64,000 nucleotides of DNA from Cedecea davisae DSM 4568 (lineage in GTDB: Bacteria; Pseudomonadota; Gammaproteobacteria; Enterobacterales; Enterobacteriaceae), in assembly GCF_000412335.2 (NCBI RefSeq), contig NZ_KE161030.1, positions 2,354,787-2,418,786 of the forward strand. The letters are read 5' to 3'. Of the stretch, positions 28,480 through 39,648 are shown piece after piece. The notes under the pieces were generated by a model that worked only from the letters and a program-made list of their open reading frames with translations, ran no database searches and was not told the origin of the DNA. The translations under genes were made by a program, and so were the position numbers. Position 1 is the first letter of the stretch. The number at the start of each line of letters is the position of its first letter.

Positions 28480-28811
28480 ACAATCGACACCACTTATCGT
28501 AATAATTCTTAACAATCGGTATAACTAATCGCCAGTTGGGATTAATCCTAAAGAAACTCTAGCGCAAAAGCCAGCGAAATTGCGCCCTCAGAAGGAGAAA
28601 AGATTTAATCTTTTGACCTGAAATAAATAATTGAAGTGCCAAATTTGCGCAACTACTAATTATTTACTAGCTGTGTCTCTTTATTGCGACACAATAACCA
28701 TTGGCGGGATGTGGCTTATTAAATGAAAGGGAACCGGCAAGAAGAATGCGTTTAATTCTTGTTTAATATTTAGAAGGGTATCTCCGGTTTAGCCGAAGAT
28801 ACCCTGGGGAA
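28480..28811. other. Intergenic region between ymiA and cysB
   Basis: This 332-base stretch is AT-rich and holds the cysB terminator (28775-28805) and, presumably, the ymiA promoter. No ORF with a credible start and ribosome site was seen on either strand. Confidence 0.6.
28775..28805 (-). terminator. Terminator of cysB
   Basis: AGGGTATCT and AGATACCCT form a 9-bp stem, extended by CGG/CCG after one mismatch, six bases after the cysB stop. The minus-strand tail TCTAAATATT is only moderately T-rich. Confidence 0.65.
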
Positions 28812-29789
<978 letters not shown>

Positions 29790-29942
29790 TTACCGTCCAG
29801 GGTCAAAAAGGCCCCGGCACGGAAATGGCGGGGATTGAGACGCAGTGAAAGCGAAAATTGACATTGCTTTACGCACTATATCAGTTATAGCTACTTTGTA
29901 TAGATGCGATAAAAAGATAATAAACAAGTTATATATGGCGCA

Positions 29943-29970
29943 ATAAAAAAACCGGAGCCAGGCTCCGGTT
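29943..29970 (-). terminator. Terminator of topA
   Basis: AACCGGAGCC and GGCTCCGGTT form a nearly perfect stem with a minimal loop. On the minus strand it is followed by TTTTTTATTG. Confidence 0.85.
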
Positions 29971-29989
29971 TTCATCACTTCAGGCGGGA

Positions 29990-32587
29990 TTATTTCTTGC
30001 CAACAACCCACTTGCCTTCCACGAAGAAGGCGGACCAGCCGGTAGCTTTACCCTCTTTTTCAGAAGCCACGTACTGCTGTTTGGTCTTGCGGCTAAAGCG
30101 CACTACGGCTTTATTGCCTTCAGGATCTTCCTGAGGGGCATCGGCCAGGTAGCGCAGTTTCTCCGGCAGACGATCGCGGAAGCGGTAAAGCTCTTCCACC
30201 AGCGGCGCACGCGTTTCACGCGATTTCGGGAAAGTATTCGCAGCCAGGAAGACGCCGGCAGCCCCGTCACGCAGTACGAAGTAAGCATCAGACTTCTCGC
30301 ACGGCAGTTCAGGCAGCGGAACCGGATCCTCTTTCGGCGGAGCAACTTCACCGTTACGCAGGATCTTACGGGTGTTTTTACACTCTTCGTTGGTACAGGC
30401 CATGTATTTCCCGAAGCGCCCCATTTTCAGGTGCATTTCAGAACCACATTTTTCACACTCAACGATTGGGCCGTCGTAACCCTTGATGCGGAACTCGCCT
30501 TCTTCAATCTCGTAGCCATCGCAGGTCGGGTTATTACCGCAGACGTGCAGCTTGCGCTTAGGATCGATAAGGTAGCTGTCCATCGCCGTGCCGCATTTCT
30601 GGCAGCGACGTTTGGCGCGCAGAGCGTTAGTTTCCGCATCGTCACCTTCCAGCACGTTGAGAACTTCGTTCTCAGGCACCAGGTTGATGGTGGTTTTGCG
30701 GCGCTCTTTTGGCGGCAACGCATAGCCCGAACAGCCGAGGAACACGCCGGTACTGGCGGTACGGATCCCCATCTGGCGGTTACAGGTCGGACAGTCAATG
30801 CTGGTCAGCACCATTTGGTTCGGGCGCATCCCGCCTTCTTCCGGATCCTGCTCGGCTTTTTCCAGCTGGCCGCTGAAGTCGCTGAAGAAGTTATCCAGCA
30901 CGGCTTTCCATTCGGCCTGATTGTTTGCTACCTGGTCCAGGCTGTCTTCCATTTGCGCGGTGAAGTCGTAATTCATCAGCTCGCGGAAGTTCTCTTCCAG
31001 ACGGTCGGTAACAATCTCCCCCATCTTCTCGGCGTAGAAACGGCGGTTTTCAGTGCGCACGTAACCACGATCCTGAATGGTGGAGATAATAGAAGCGTAG
31101 GTAGACGGGCGGCCAATACCGCGTTTTTCTAGCTCTTTAACCAGCGAAGCTTCGCTAAAGCGAGCAGGCGGTTTGGTAAAGTGCTGAGCAGGTAGCAGTT
31201 CAACCAGCGAAAGCGTTTCACCCGGATTCACCGGCGGCAGGGTGCGATCTTCATCGCCCTTACGCAGCGCAGGCATCACTTTCGTCCAGCCGTCAAAGCG
31301 CAGAGTACGGCCACGAGCCTTCAGGCGATACTCGCCCGCTTCTACCGTCAGCGTGGTAGAGTCGTATTTCGCCGGCGTCATCTGGCAGGCAACAAACTGC
31401 CGCCAGATCAGCTGATACAGCTTCTGGGCGTCTGCTTCCATATCTTTCAGCGCTTCGGCCTGGACATTCACATCCGAAGGACGAATCGCTTCGTGAGCTT
31501 CCTGCGAGTTGTCTTTGCTGGCGTACTGGTTTGCATCCGCCGGCAGATATTTCTTACCGAAGCTCTCTTCGATAAAACCGCGCACCATGCTCACCGCATC
31601 CTGGCTCAGGTTGGTTGAGTCAGTACGCATGTAGGTGATGTGGCCCGCTTCATAGAGGCGCTGCGCCATCATCATGGTTTTCTTCACGCCGAAGCCCAGA
31701 CGCGTACTTGCGGCCTGCTGCAACGTGGAAGTGATAAACGGCGCGCCAGGCTTGCTGCTGGTCGGTTTATCTTCGCGATCCAGCACGGTATAACGAGCTT
31801 TCTCCAGCAGGCTGACCGCCGCCATAGTTTGCTCGCGGTTAACCGGACGGAACGGCTTATCAAGATGGTGACTGACCTGCATCGGCAGAGCATCGCCCTT
31901 CGGCGTCGCCAGATTCGCATCGATTTCCCAATACTCTTCCGGCACAAACGCTTTAATCTCGCGTTCACGCTCAACCACCAGGCGAACCGCTACGGACTGA
32001 ACGCGCCCTGCGGACAGGCCACGCGCAATTTTCTTCCACAGCAGAGGCGAAACCATGTAACCCACAACGCGGTCCATAAAGCGGCGCGCCTGCTGGGCGT
32101 TAACGCGGTCAATATTCAGTTCGCCCGGCTTTTCAAACGCCTGGCGAATCGCATTCTTGGTAATTTCGTTAAAGACCACGCGGCTGTAGCGCGTGTCGTC
32201 GCCGCCGATAACTTCCCGCAGGTGCCACGCAATGGCTTCCCCTTCGCGGTCAAGGTCGGTTGCGAGATAGATGTGGTCTGCTTTTTCTGCCAGAGCTTTC
32301 AGCTCGTTGACTACTTTCTCTTTGCCCGGCAGGACTTCGTAATGAGCATCCCAGTTATGCCATGGATCAACGCCCATACGGTTGACGAGCGCTCCGCGTT
32401 CATCCTTTTTGACCTTTTTGGTCCCTTTGGCGGCGGCAGAGTCAGCGCTCTTCTTGGTGGTTGATCCACTGGTCGGCAAATCACGGATGTGACCGACGCT
32501 GGACTTAACCACGTAGTCATTACCGAGATATTTGTTGATCGTTTTGGCTTTTGCCGGGGACTCAACGATAACGAGAGCTTTACCCAT
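29990..32587 (-). CDS. topA: DNA topoisomerase I
   Basis: TopA relaxes negative supercoils. The 865-aa length equals the E. coli enzyme. The N-terminal TOPRIM domain begins [17 protein letters not shown] and has DLDREGEA. The active-site tyrosine lies in [10 protein letters not shown]. The C-terminal part carries three four-cysteine zinc ribbons (CPTC, CQKC and CEKC starts). Start at 32587; an in-frame GTG two codons upstream is less likely. It is divergent from yciN across 398 bases. Confidence 0.97.
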   Translation of the reverse strand: MGKALVIVESPAKAKTINKYLGNDYVVKSSVGHIRDLPTSGSTTKKSADSAAAKGTKKVKKDERGALVNRMGVDPWHNWDAHYEVLPGKEKVVNELKALAEKADHIYLATDLDREGEAIAWHLREVIGGDDTRYSRVVFNEITKNAIRQAFEKPGELNIDRVNAQQARRFMDRVVGYMVSPLLWKKIARGLSAGRVQSVAVRLVVEREREIKAFVPEEYWEIDANLATPKGDALPMQVSHHLDKPFRPVNREQTMAAVSLLEKARYTVLDREDKPTSSKPGAPFITSTLQQAASTRLGFGVKKTMMMAQRLYEAGHITYMRTDSTNLSQDAVSMVRGFIEESFGKKYLPADANQYASKDNSQEAHEAIRPSDVNVQAEALKDMEADAQKLYQLIWRQFVACQMTPAKYDSTTLTVEAGEYRLKARGRTLRFDGWTKVMPALRKGDEDRTLPPVNPGETLSLVELLPAQHFTKPPARFSEASLVKELEKRGIGRPSTYASIISTIQDRGYVRTENRRFYAEKMGEIVTDRLEENFRELMNYDFTAQMEDSLDQVANNQAEWKAVLDNFFSDFSGQLEKAEQDPEEGGMRPNQMVLTSIDCPTCNRQMGIRTASTGVFLGCSGYALPPKERRKTTINLVPENEVLNVLEGDDAETNALRAKRRCQKCGTAMDSYLIDPKRKLHVCGNNPTCDGYEIEEGEFRIKGYDGPIVECEKCGSEMHLKMGRFGKYMACTNEECKNTRKILRNGEVAPPKEDPVPLPELPCEKSDAYFVLRDGAAGVFLAANTFPKSRETRAPLVEELYRFRDRLPEKLRYLADAPQEDPEGNKAVVRFSRKTKQQYVASEKEGKATGWSAFFVEGKWVVGKK

Positions 32588-32985
32588 TTTCACCTTTACC
32601 TATTTAATTCTTCCAGGAATACGTCGCGGGTTTACCTTCCACTGGCGACGTGCCTTTTTATATTGAGGCAGCGTCGAAGGAGATCAACTCTTTTTTTCAA
32701 TAACCTGCATCACCCGAGGCGGACACAGTGGTTTTTGAGAACCCGAGTTCTGGCGCAAGTGGCATAGCACGACGGAAGTTTGGTCGAATGTCAAGCAATT
32801 CTGTTACCAGATTTGCGAAAGCGTCACACTCTACCTGATAAAATATGTTACGCAACTTTATTAGCATGCAATGGCCTTTCTCGCCAGCATGGTTAACTTT
32901 GCAAACCCCATAAGGTTTACAGGGAAAATTTGCCCTTTACGCCCGAGCGGACGTAAACTAGCGCCAGTTTTTTAAGGAGAACATC
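32588..32985. other. topA-yciN divergent control region
   Basis: This 398-base stretch has no credible ORF. It contains AT-rich blocks and two short inverted repeats: AGAAC-CCGA-GTTCT (32738-32751) and AAACC-N6-GGTTT (32903-32918). In E. coli the topA promoters in this place are supercoiling-sensitive and bind Fis; individual promoters were not assigned here. Confidence 0.6.
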
Positions 32986-33237
32986 ATGCAAGAGACAACT
33001 CAGCCAATTAACCGCGAATCCCTCCTCGTTGAGGCGAATAAAATCATTCGTGAACATGAGGATTTCCTGCACGGGATGGAAGCCACCGGCGTAGAGCAAA
33101 AAAACGGCGTGCTGGTCTTTAAGGGAGAATACTTCCTCGACGAGCAGGGCCTGCCGACGCCGAAGAGCACAGCGGTGTTTAACATGTTTAAACACCTGGC
33201 CCATGTGCTTTCAGAGAAATATCATCTGCAAGACTAA
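32986..33237 (+). CDS. yciN: Conserved protein YciN
   Basis: An 83-aa soluble protein of unknown function, the same length as E. coli YciN, with the conserved block [26 protein letters not shown] precedes the start at an ideal distance. It ends at a strong bidirectional terminator shared with sohB. Confidence 0.93.
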   Translation: MQETTQPINRESLLVEANKIIREHEDFLHGMEATGVEQKNGVLVFKGEYFLDEQGLPTPKSTAVFNMFKHLAHVLSEKYHLQD

Positions 33238-33240
33238 ATA

Positions 33241-33271
33241 AAAAAGCGAGGCTCTCAGGCCTCGCTTTTTT
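33241..33271. terminator. Bidirectional terminator between yciN and sohB
   Basis: AAAAAGCGAGGC and GCCTCGCTTTTT form a perfect 12-bp stem around TCTCAG, with T-runs on both strands. Confidence 0.92.
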
Positions 33272-33274
33272 GCT

Positions 33275-34324
33275 TTAAAGCAGCGGCTTTTCACCGCGCT
33301 GCCACCAGCGGAGCAGCAGCCGATCCAGGCTCTTAGCCGCGCTGCCGGTAAAGCGATCCATCACTTTCTTGCGCTGCAGGTAGCGCACGTTTATGGCGTC
33401 GAACTCCTTCATCATATCCAGCAGCAGGTCGTCGCTGGTTGCAATTTCATCAACCAGCCCCTTTTCCTTCGCCTGCGTGCCGTACCAGTGTTCGCCTGTC
33501 GCCACCGCGTTAATATCCAGCGCCGGGCGCATATCGCTAACAAACTGTTTGAAGAGAAGGTGCGTCTCGTTCAGGTCTTCCCTGAACTTCTCGCGGCCCT
33601 GCTCGGTATTCTCGCCGAACAAGGTAAGGGTGCGTTTGTACTGACCTGCGGTATGCAGTTCTACGTCAATATTGTTACGCTTTAACAGACGGTGGAAGTT
33701 CGGCACCTGGGCGACAACGCCAATCGAGCCAATAATAGAGAAAGGCGCCGCCACGATGCGCTGCGCAACGCAGGCCATCATATAGCCGCCGCTTGCCGCG
33801 ACCTTGTCCACCGCCACCGTCAACGGCACCTGCTTCTCACGCAGACGCTGGAGCTGAGAGGCCGCAAGGCCGTAGCCATGCACCACGCCACCGGGGCTTT
33901 CCAGGCGCAGCAGAACCTCGTCTTTTGGCTTCACAACCGAAAGTACCGCCGTCACCTCTTCACGCAGAGAACTCACCTCGTGGGCGTCCATACTGCCTTT
34001 AAAATCGAGGACGTACAGCGTTGGCTTACCGGAACTGACGGTTTCACCGCGTTTAGCGCGAGCTTTGGCCTGCTTTGCCTCCAGCTTGAGCTTTTTCTTT
34101 TCCCCTTTGTGCCACAGCTTCTGCTGGTGCGGGTCGAGCATCGCCACCTGCATTTCCTGCTGAATATCCTGATACTGCTCGCTTAGATTCGTCAGCCGTA
34201 ATTCGCCGCGCGTCTGCTTTTTACGTTGCGCAACATTCACCAAAATGAGGGCAATTGCGGCAATCGCGACCACAACCGTCACCGCTTCGGCCAGAAAAAG
34301 TCCATAATTAGCAATCAGATCCAC
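33275..34324 (-). CDS. sohB: Inner-membrane S49 peptidase SohB
   Basis: SohB is a membrane-bound serine peptidase of the SppA family, found as a multicopy suppressor of htrA in E. coli. The N-terminus has one membrane helix (VTVVVAIAAIALILVNVA), then a charged linker, then the S49 domain with the serine in VAASGGYMMAC and the lysine in YKRTLTLFGEN. The start is the GTG at 34322-34324 with AGGCGG upstream; this gives exactly the E. coli length of 349 aa and no ATG start is in frame. GTG at 34342 or TTG at 34345 would extend it. Confidence 0.92.
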   Translation of the reverse strand: MDLIANYGLFLAEAVTVVVAIAAIALILVNVAQRKKQTRGELRLTNLSEQYQDIQQEMQVAMLDPHQQKLWHKGEKKKLKLEAKQAKARAKRGETVSSGKPTLYVLDFKGSMDAHEVSSLREEVTAVLSVVKPKDEVLLRLESPGGVVHGYGLAASQLQRLREKQVPLTVAVDKVAASGGYMMACVAQRIVAAPFSIIGSIGVVAQVPNFHRLLKRNNIDVELHTAGQYKRTLTLFGENTEQGREKFREDLNETHLLFKQFVSDMRPALDINAVATGEHWYGTQAKEKGLVDEIATSDDLLLDMMKEFDAINVRYLQRKKVMDRFTGSAAKSLDRLLLRWWQRGEKPLL

Positions 34325-34581
34325 ATCTACCGCCTTTATCACCAAGCATTGTTAATACCTTCAAGTGTACCCGAGCAGATACGCTCCCGTCTGTAAGTAA
34401 CTATAAAGGCTGCGAGAGCGCTTCCTGAATGGCATGAAAGGGATGAAATTTTTGCAAAATGTTAATCTCCGGCATTGTCTCCCGCTGGCTGATTGAAATG
34501 CATCCACCTTTCAGGCATAAAGCCGGGTAACTTAATGAGAAATAAGACGTGAGCGCTGAGCATCACGCGAGGAGCTAAACC

Positions 34582-35343
34582 ATGCACTACCAGCCGCAAG
34601 ATAATTTACTGCAAAACCGCATTATTCTGGTCACCGGCGCCAGCGACGGCATTGGCCGTGAAGCCGCCCTCACTTATGCGCGCTTCGGCGCCTCGGTGAT
34701 CCTTTTAGGCCGTAACGAGCAAAAACTGCGCGCCGTGGCCAACGAAATTCATGCCCACGGTCTGCATCCGGCACACTGGTTTACTCTTGACCTGGCAACC
34801 ACCACGCCGGAGGAGTGCCACGCTCTGGCAACTAAACTTTCCGGTATTGTGCCTCGCCTCGACGGCGTGTTGCACAATGCGGGCATCCTGGGTGACGTCA
34901 CGCCGATGGACAAGCAGGACCCACAAACCTGGCAGGACGTTATGCAGGTGAACGTAAACGCCACCTTTTTCCTGACCCAGGCGCTGCTTCCTTTATTACT
35001 CAAATCAGAATCAGGCTCTCTGGTATTTACCAGCTCAAGCGTGGGTCGCCAGGGTCGTGCGGGCTGGGGCGCGTATGCCGTCTCAAAATTTGCCACCGAA
35101 GGCATGATGCAGGTCCTCGCGGAAGAATATAAGCAGCACAACCTGCGGGTAAACTGCATCAACCCAGGCGGGACGCGTACCGCGATGCGTGCCAGCGCCT
35201 TCCCGACGGAAGATCCGGCAAAACTTAAAACACCGCGAGATCTGATGCCGCTGTATCTGTGGCTGATGGGCGACGACAGCCGCCGCAAAACAGGCATGAG
35301 CTTTGACGCCCAGCCTAACCGCAAACCGGGGATCTCAGAATGA
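34582..35343 (+). CDS. yciK: Short-chain dehydrogenase YciK
   Basis: A 253-aa short-chain dehydrogenase/reductase. The cofactor motif is TGASDGIG, the NAG motif is HNAGIL and the active site is Ser (FTSSSVGRQG) with YAVSK. The physiological substrate is unknown. GAGGAG lies upstream. The end overlaps btuR by 4 nt (ATGA), as in E. coli, so the two are translated together. Confidence 0.94.
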   Translation: MHYQPQDNLLQNRIILVTGASDGIGREAALTYARFGASVILLGRNEQKLRAVANEIHAHGLHPAHWFTLDLATTTPEECHALATKLSGIVPRLDGVLHNAGILGDVTPMDKQDPQTWQDVMQVNVNATFFLTQALLPLLLKSESGSLVFTSSSVGRQGRAGWGAYAVSKFATEGMMQVLAEEYKQHNLRVNCINPGGTRTAMRASAFPTEDPAKLKTPRDLMPLYLWLMGDDSRRKTGMSFDAQPNRKPGISE

Positions 35344-35930
35344 GTGATGACCGCTACCAGCAGCGCCAGCAGCGTCAAAAAGAGAAAGTGGATGCCCGCG
35401 TAGCCAGCGCTCAGGACGAACGAGGCATCCTGATTGTCTTTACCGGCAATGGCAAAGGGAAAACTACCGCCGCATTCGGGACCGCTACGCGCGCCGTTGG
35501 CCACGGTAAAACAGTCGGCGTGATCCAATTTATCAAAGGCCAGTGGCCGAACGGCGAGCGCAATTTACTGGAGCCGCACGGCGTTGAATTTCAGGTGATG
35601 GCCACGGGTTTTACCTGGGACACGCAAAACCGGGAGACCGACACCGCCGCCTGCCTTGAGGTTTGGCAACACGGCAAAAGAATGCTGGCGGACGCCGCGC
35701 TGGACTTAGTTATTCTCGATGAGCTGACTTACATGGTGGCCTACGATTATCTGCCGCTGGAAGAAGTGCTCAACGCGCTGGCACACCGCCCTGAGAGCCA
35801 GACGGTGATTATTACCGGCCGCGGCTGCCACCGGGAGATTCTGGAAATAGCCGACACCGTGAGCGAGTTACGCCCGGTGAAGCATGCTTTTGATGCCGGG
35901 GTTAAGGCGCAGATTGGGATTGATTACTAA
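35340..35930 (+). CDS. btuR: Cob(I)alamin adenosyltransferase
   Basis: BtuR (CobA) adds the 5'-deoxyadenosyl group to corrinoids. The 196-aa length equals the E. coli enzyme. The P-loop-like motif is TGNGKGKTTAAFGTA, and the Walker B-like region is LVILDELTYMV. The N-terminus is rich in Gln/Arg/Lys, as usual for this family. It is coupled to yciK by an ATGA overlap. Confidence 0.96.
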   Translation: MSDDRYQQRQQRQKEKVDARVASAQDERGILIVFTGNGKGKTTAAFGTATRAVGHGKTVGVIQFIKGQWPNGERNLLEPHGVEFQVMATGFTWDTQNRETDTAACLEVWQHGKRMLADAALDLVILDELTYMVAYDYLPLEEVLNALAHRPESQTVIITGRGCHREILEIADTVSELRPVKHAFDAGVKAQIGIDY

Positions 35931-35931
35931 T

Positions 35932-35953
35932 AAAAAACCCCTCGGATGAGGGG
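35932..35953 (-). terminator. Terminator of rluB
   Basis: CCCCTC and GAGGGG form a 6-bp stem around GGAT; on the minus strand it is followed by TTTTTTATTAG. It may also slow btuR readthrough. Confidence 0.8.
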
Positions 35954-35960
35954 CTTAGAT

Positions 35961-36848
35961 TTAGTTGCCGTTACCGCTATTGCGGCCGCCGCCGGAGCGA
36001 CGGTTGCCGCCGGTCACCTGAGTGTGACGCTTAACGGCGCGGCGAATCTGGTTCGCCTTCATACGGCGACGGTCTTTTTCAACCGCCACTTTGCTGCTGG
36101 TTTCTTCCGGCAGCTCTACCAGGGTACGCAGGTAGTTAGTCTGGGCCAGGTCAAGCTCGGTATAACCGCCGCGCGGCAGGCCCTTAGGCAGCTTGATGTC
36201 GCCGTAGCGAACGCGGATCAGGCGGCTAACCTGAACGCCAACCGCTTCCCACAGGCGACGAACCTCGCGGTTACGGCCTTCGGTCAGGGTCACGTTGTAC
36301 CACTGGTTAATCCCTTCCCCACCGGTGAACTTGATGGTTTTGAACGCCGCCGGGCCATCTTCCAGCTGCACGCCGCGGGACAGTTGCTTAACCTTGTCTT
36401 CATCGACCTGGCCAAACACGCGAACCGAGTATTCACGCTCGACTTCACGGCTCGGGTGCATCAGGCGGTTAGCCAGCTCGCCGTCGGTAGTGAACAGCAG
36501 CAGGCCGCAGGTGTTAACGTCCAGACGCCCAACGGCAATCCAGCGTGCACCGCGCAGTTTTGGCAGGCGGTCAAACACGGTTGGACGCCCTTCAGGATCG
36601 CTGCGGGTGCACAGCTCGCCTTCCGGCTTGTAGTAGGCCAGCACGCGGCAGATTTGCTCCGCAGATTCGCGAATCGAGATCAAATGACCGTCGATACGAA
36701 TTTTCAGCGACTGGGTAATTTCAACACGATCGCCGAGCGTGGCGATTTTGCCATCAACGCTCACTCGACCAGCAGAGATAATGGTTTCAATCTCACGACG
36801 GGAACCATGGCCGGCGCGAGCCAGCACTTTTTGTAACTTTTCGCTCAT
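35961..36848 (-). CDS. rluB: 23S rRNA pseudouridine(2605) synthase
   Basis: RluB modifies U2605 of 23S rRNA. The 295-aa protein has an N-terminal S4 RNA-binding domain ([18 protein letters not shown]), the RsuA-family catalytic motif with Asp in [12 protein letters not shown], and a basic, glycine/asparagine-rich tail that ends [13 protein letters not shown]. The tail is slightly longer than in E. coli (291 aa). Other RsuA-type enzymes lack this basic tail. Confidence 0.95.
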   Translation of the reverse strand: MSEKLQKVLARAGHGSRREIETIISAGRVSVDGKIATLGDRVEITQSLKIRIDGHLISIRESAEQICRVLAYYKPEGELCTRSDPEGRPTVFDRLPKLRGARWIAVGRLDVNTCGLLLFTTDGELANRLMHPSREVEREYSVRVFGQVDEDKVKQLSRGVQLEDGPAAFKTIKFTGGEGINQWYNVTLTEGRNREVRRLWEAVGVQVSRLIRVRYGDIKLPKGLPRGGYTELDLAQTNYLRTLVELPEETSSKVAVEKDRRRMKANQIRRAVKRHTQVTGGNRRSGGGRNSGNGN

Positions 36849-37045
36849 TGAGCTTCCTCGGGTGTCGCCTTCACAGGCGTCTCAGATACTTTGAAATCAA
36901 AAGGCAAGGGCCTGATGAAGTATAAATACGGATTTGGACCGCTGCCCGGCGGTTAACAAACGCAACGGGCAGTTTCGTGGCCGCACATACTACACGAATT
37001 TTAGCTTAAATGGAGTTAAAACCCGCCCCCCGGAAGCAACTCTGG

Positions 37046-37864
37046 CTAATTACTGAGGCTATCTAATAACGAAGCCAGGGCCGGGGGCGAATGCCCGCTA
37101 TTGGTTTCCAAATTTTTGGGCGGGTTGGCCGCCTCGCTTCCGCCGAGGAAAACCGGTCGCCCCTGGCTCAGCCAGCGTAAATACAGCGCCTGTTGCTCCG
37201 GATTTAGTGCCTCATCGGCCCAAACCATAATATGCTCGGCGTTGATACGACTCAGGTCCGGCATTGGGATTTCGCGGTCTAATACCTCGACGCGAAAACC
37301 ATCGCTGGCAAAACGGATACCTTCCAGCCAGAGTTCTACCGGGTCTTTCAGGGACAGCGCCAGGATAAACATGCTGCCGCCGGGGCGTTTACGCCCGCTG
37401 GCCAGTACAAAAGTGGCGTACTCAATTAGCGCCGTATCCAGCAGCGCGCGGTTCATCGCCATATCAAAACGTGCATCGGCGTTGAGCCACAGCCTTAGCG
37501 GGCGAATAACTTCATCAATAAAGATGCCGGGCGGCACTTCACGCCCGTAGCGCCATATCAGCGCCCGCAGCTTCGTGGGCTGCATCGCCTCGCACTGTTC
37601 CAGCAGCGCATCCTGAACCTCCAGCCAACCGGAGGGGAAAGCGGTTTCGCCGCCGTTCAGCAATGCCAGCATATCAGGCAGGGCCACGCCTTTTTCCAGC
37701 CAGCCGACAATCTCGGCAACGCGCGTGCAGTGAGTCATATCAAAAAAACGGTGCCCGTTCTCATCCATCTGCGGTTTAATCAGGCCGTGACGCTGCCAGC
37801 TACGAATATTTGTGGGCGTCACGCCGCATTGAGAAGCAAGAACATCAATGTTAAATCGGGCCAT
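37046..37864 (-). CDS. MerR-family regulator resembling MlrA
   Basis: A 272-aa regulator with an N-terminal MerR helix-turn-helix (CGVTPTNIRSWQRHGLIKP, GHRFFDMTHCTRV) and a long C-terminal domain. It resembles MlrA, the csgD activator of E. coli, in both layout and sequence: GWLEKGVALPDMLALL and FVLASGRKRPGGS correspond to MlrA segments. It is not the mlrA locus itself, so it is probably a paralogue. The start (MARFNID) lies ten bases after yciO; AAGGA of the ribosome site includes the yciO stop. E. coli has yciQ at this place. Targets are unknown. C-terminal residues 240-272 are Pro/Ser/Asn-rich. Confidence 0.8.
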   Translation of the reverse strand: MARFNIDVLASQCGVTPTNIRSWQRHGLIKPQMDENGHRFFDMTHCTRVAEIVGWLEKGVALPDMLALLNGGETAFPSGWLEVQDALLEQCEAMQPTKLRALIWRYGREVPPGIFIDEVIRPLRLWLNADARFDMAMNRALLDTALIEYATFVLASGRKRPGGSMFILALSLKDPVELWLEGIRFASDGFRVEVLDREIPMPDLSRINAEHIMVWADEALNPEQQALYLRWLSQGRPVFLGGSEAANPPKNLETNSGHSPPALASLLDSLSN

Positions 37865-37874
37865 TGCGATTTCC

Positions 37875-38495
37875 TTAGAGGAAAGGTTTAACGTCTCCGA
37901 CGCCCTCACGCATCACTACCGGCGCGTCTTCCGTCAGGTCGATAACCGTGGTGGGCTGCTGCCCCAGATAGCCGCCGTGGATAACCAGATCCACCACTTT
38001 CTCAAGACGATCTTTGATCTCTTCGGGATCGGACTCGGTAAATTCGCTGCCCGGCAGCATTAATGAGGTCGAAAGCATCGGCTCATTCAGCGTTTCGAGC
38101 AGCGCCAGCGCTATCGGGTTCGACGGTACGCGCAGGCCGATGGTTTTACGCTTTTCCTGAAGCAGGCGGCGCGGAACCTCTTTGGTCCCTTTCAAAATAA
38201 AGGTGTAATTACCCGGCGTATTGTTCTTGATCAGGCGAAACGCGACATTATCGACAAACGCATAGGTAGACAGCTCGGACAAATCGCGGCACATCAGGGT
38301 GAAGTTATGCCCGTCCGGCAGCTGGCGAATGCGGCAGATTCGCTCCATAGCGCCCTTCTCCTCAAGCTTACAGCCCAGGGCGTAGCCTGAATCCGTAGGG
38401 TAAACAATCACCCCGCCTTTACGAATAATGTCCACCGCCTGATTAATCAGACGCGGCTGCGGGTTATCCGGGTGAATATAGAAAAACTGACTCAT
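37875..38495 (-). CDS. yciO: Sua5/YciO/YrdC-family protein YciO
   Basis: A 206-aa protein with the YrdC fold, the same length as E. coli YciO. The family block reads [18 protein letters not shown]. YrdC/TsaC makes threonylcarbamoyl-AMP for tRNA modification; YciO has been considered a weak or distinct relative, and its role is not settled. The start overlaps the rnm stop by 4 nt, so rnm-yciO-mlrA-like form one minus-strand operon. Confidence 0.93.
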   Translation of the reverse strand: MSQFFYIHPDNPQPRLINQAVDIIRKGGVIVYPTDSGYALGCKLEEKGAMERICRIRQLPDGHNFTLMCRDLSELSTYAFVDNVAFRLIKNNTPGNYTFILKGTKEVPRRLLQEKRKTIGLRVPSNPIALALLETLNEPMLSTSLMLPGSEFTESDPEEIKDRLEKVVDLVIHGGYLGQQPTTVIDLTEDAPVVMREGVGDVKPFL

Positions 38496-39373
38496 ACTGC
38501 CCTCTCTTTATCTTTCTGGCCCTGCCCCCAGGTCTGCCAGACCGGTTCAACCCCGGCCGGGAGCCACAGCTTGCGGCCCAACTCTATCCACGCGCAGGGC
38601 AGATGAAAATCCGACCCCTGCGACGCCAGCAGATTAAACTGCTGCGCGTAGCTCGCCAGCTGAGTACGTTCATTGGGGGCCTGCTGGCACTGCGCCACTT
38701 CCATAGCATCGCCGCCATGTTCAGCAAAGTGCGCCAGCAGTCGTTTTAGCCATTTTGCGGTCAGGCCGTAACGGCCCGGGTGCGCCAGTACCGCCTGCCC
38801 GCCAGAATGGTGAATCACATCAATAGCTTGTTCTATTGTACACCACTGGGGCGGAACATATCCGGTTTTCCCCTTTGCCAGGTACTTCTTAAACACGTCG
38901 CCCATATTGCTGGCCTTGCCCTGCTCGACCAGGAAACGAGCGAAGTGGCCGCGGGTAATCGCTCCACCGCCTGCGTGACGCATCGCCCCTTCCAGCGCGC
39001 CGGGGATACGGGCTTTATCCAGCCTGTCGGCAATCATCGCCGCACGCTGATGGCGGCGCTCGCTTTGCTGCTCCAGGAATAGCCTGAGCTCGGGATGTTG
39101 CTCGTCAATGCCGAGGCCGACGATATGGATCTCGTGGTTTTCCCAGAGGGTAGAAATTTCAACGCCGCTGATTAACTGTAGCGGTAATTGAAGACGTTCG
39201 ATCTCTGCCCGCGCGGCCGGTAGCCCCGCCACGGTATCGTGGTCGGTAATCGCCAGCACGCTGACGCGCATATCAACCGCGCGTTTAACCAGGGCTTCAG
39301 GAGACAGCAGGCCGTCCGAGGCGGTTGTGTGGCTGTGTAAATCGTGGATCGTGGCCAGGGTGGGCTCGCTCAA
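38492..39373 (-). CDS. rnm: PHP-domain 5'-3' exoribonuclease RNase AM
   Basis: The gene is also called yciV or trpH. The enzyme trims 5' ends of rRNAs and degrades short oligonucleotides. The 293-aa protein has PHP metal-binding motifs [11 protein letters not shown] and ITDHDTVAG near the N-terminus, and further histidines in VLAHPGRYG and GSDFHLP. Its start faces the trp promoter, as in E. coli. Confidence 0.94.
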   Translation of the reverse strand: MSEPTLATIHDLHSHTTASDGLLSPEALVKRAVDMRVSVLAITDHDTVAGLPAARAEIERLQLPLQLISGVEISTLWENHEIHIVGLGIDEQHPELRLFLEQQSERRHQRAAMIADRLDKARIPGALEGAMRHAGGGAITRGHFARFLVEQGKASNMGDVFKKYLAKGKTGYVPPQWCTIEQAIDVIHHSGGQAVLAHPGRYGLTAKWLKRLLAHFAEHGGDAMEVAQCQQAPNERTQLASYAQQFNLLASQGSDFHLPCAWIELGRKLWLPAGVEPVWQTWGQGQKDKERAV

Positions 39374-39447
39374 AATAGCTCCGGGAATGGATAAATAGAA
39401 ATTAGCGGCCCATGATAACGATATTCGGCTATTTTAAAAAATCACTA

Positions 39448-39482
39448 TTGACAACTTACGTCCGAACCAGTTTACTAGTACG
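39448..39482 (+). promoter_or_regulatory. trp promoter with TrpR operator
   Basis: A -35 TTGACA (39448-39453) is separated by 17 bases from a -10 TTTACT (39471-39476). The -10 lies within CGAACCAGTTTACTAGTACG (39463-39482), which matches the E. coli trp operator around CTAGT/ACTAG with a few changes. TrpR with tryptophan would block polymerase binding here. Confidence 0.88.
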
Positions 39483-39508
39483 CAAGTTCACATGACGAGG
39501 TATCTGAA

Positions 39509-39553
39509 ATGAAAGCGATGAATTCCCTGCTTAGCTGGTGGCGTGCTTCCTGA
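39509..39553 (+). CDS. trpL: trp operon leader peptide
   Basis: A 14-aa leader peptide, MKAMNSLLSWWRAS, with the two adjacent tryptophan codons needed for attenuation. It lies 33 nt after the -10 element and upstream of the attenuator. Only the ends (MKA, WWR-S) resemble the E. coli leader; the middle differs, as is usual. Confidence 0.95.
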   Translation: MKAMNSLLSWWRAS

Positions 39554-39600
39554 CTTCGGGCGGACCTCACGCGAACGCTGGTTACCAGCGCAGATACCAG

Positions 39601-39627
39601 GCCCGCTAATAACGCGGGCTTTTTTTT
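39601..39627 (+). terminator. trp attenuator
   Basis: GCCCGC and GCGGGC form the 3:4 terminator stem around TAATAAC, followed by eight Ts. The segment 39554-39600 provides the 1:2 and 2:3 alternatives. Ribosome stalling at the Trp codons of trpL would favour readthrough. Confidence 0.93.
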
Positions 39628-39648
39628 GAACAAAATTTGAGAACTGAC

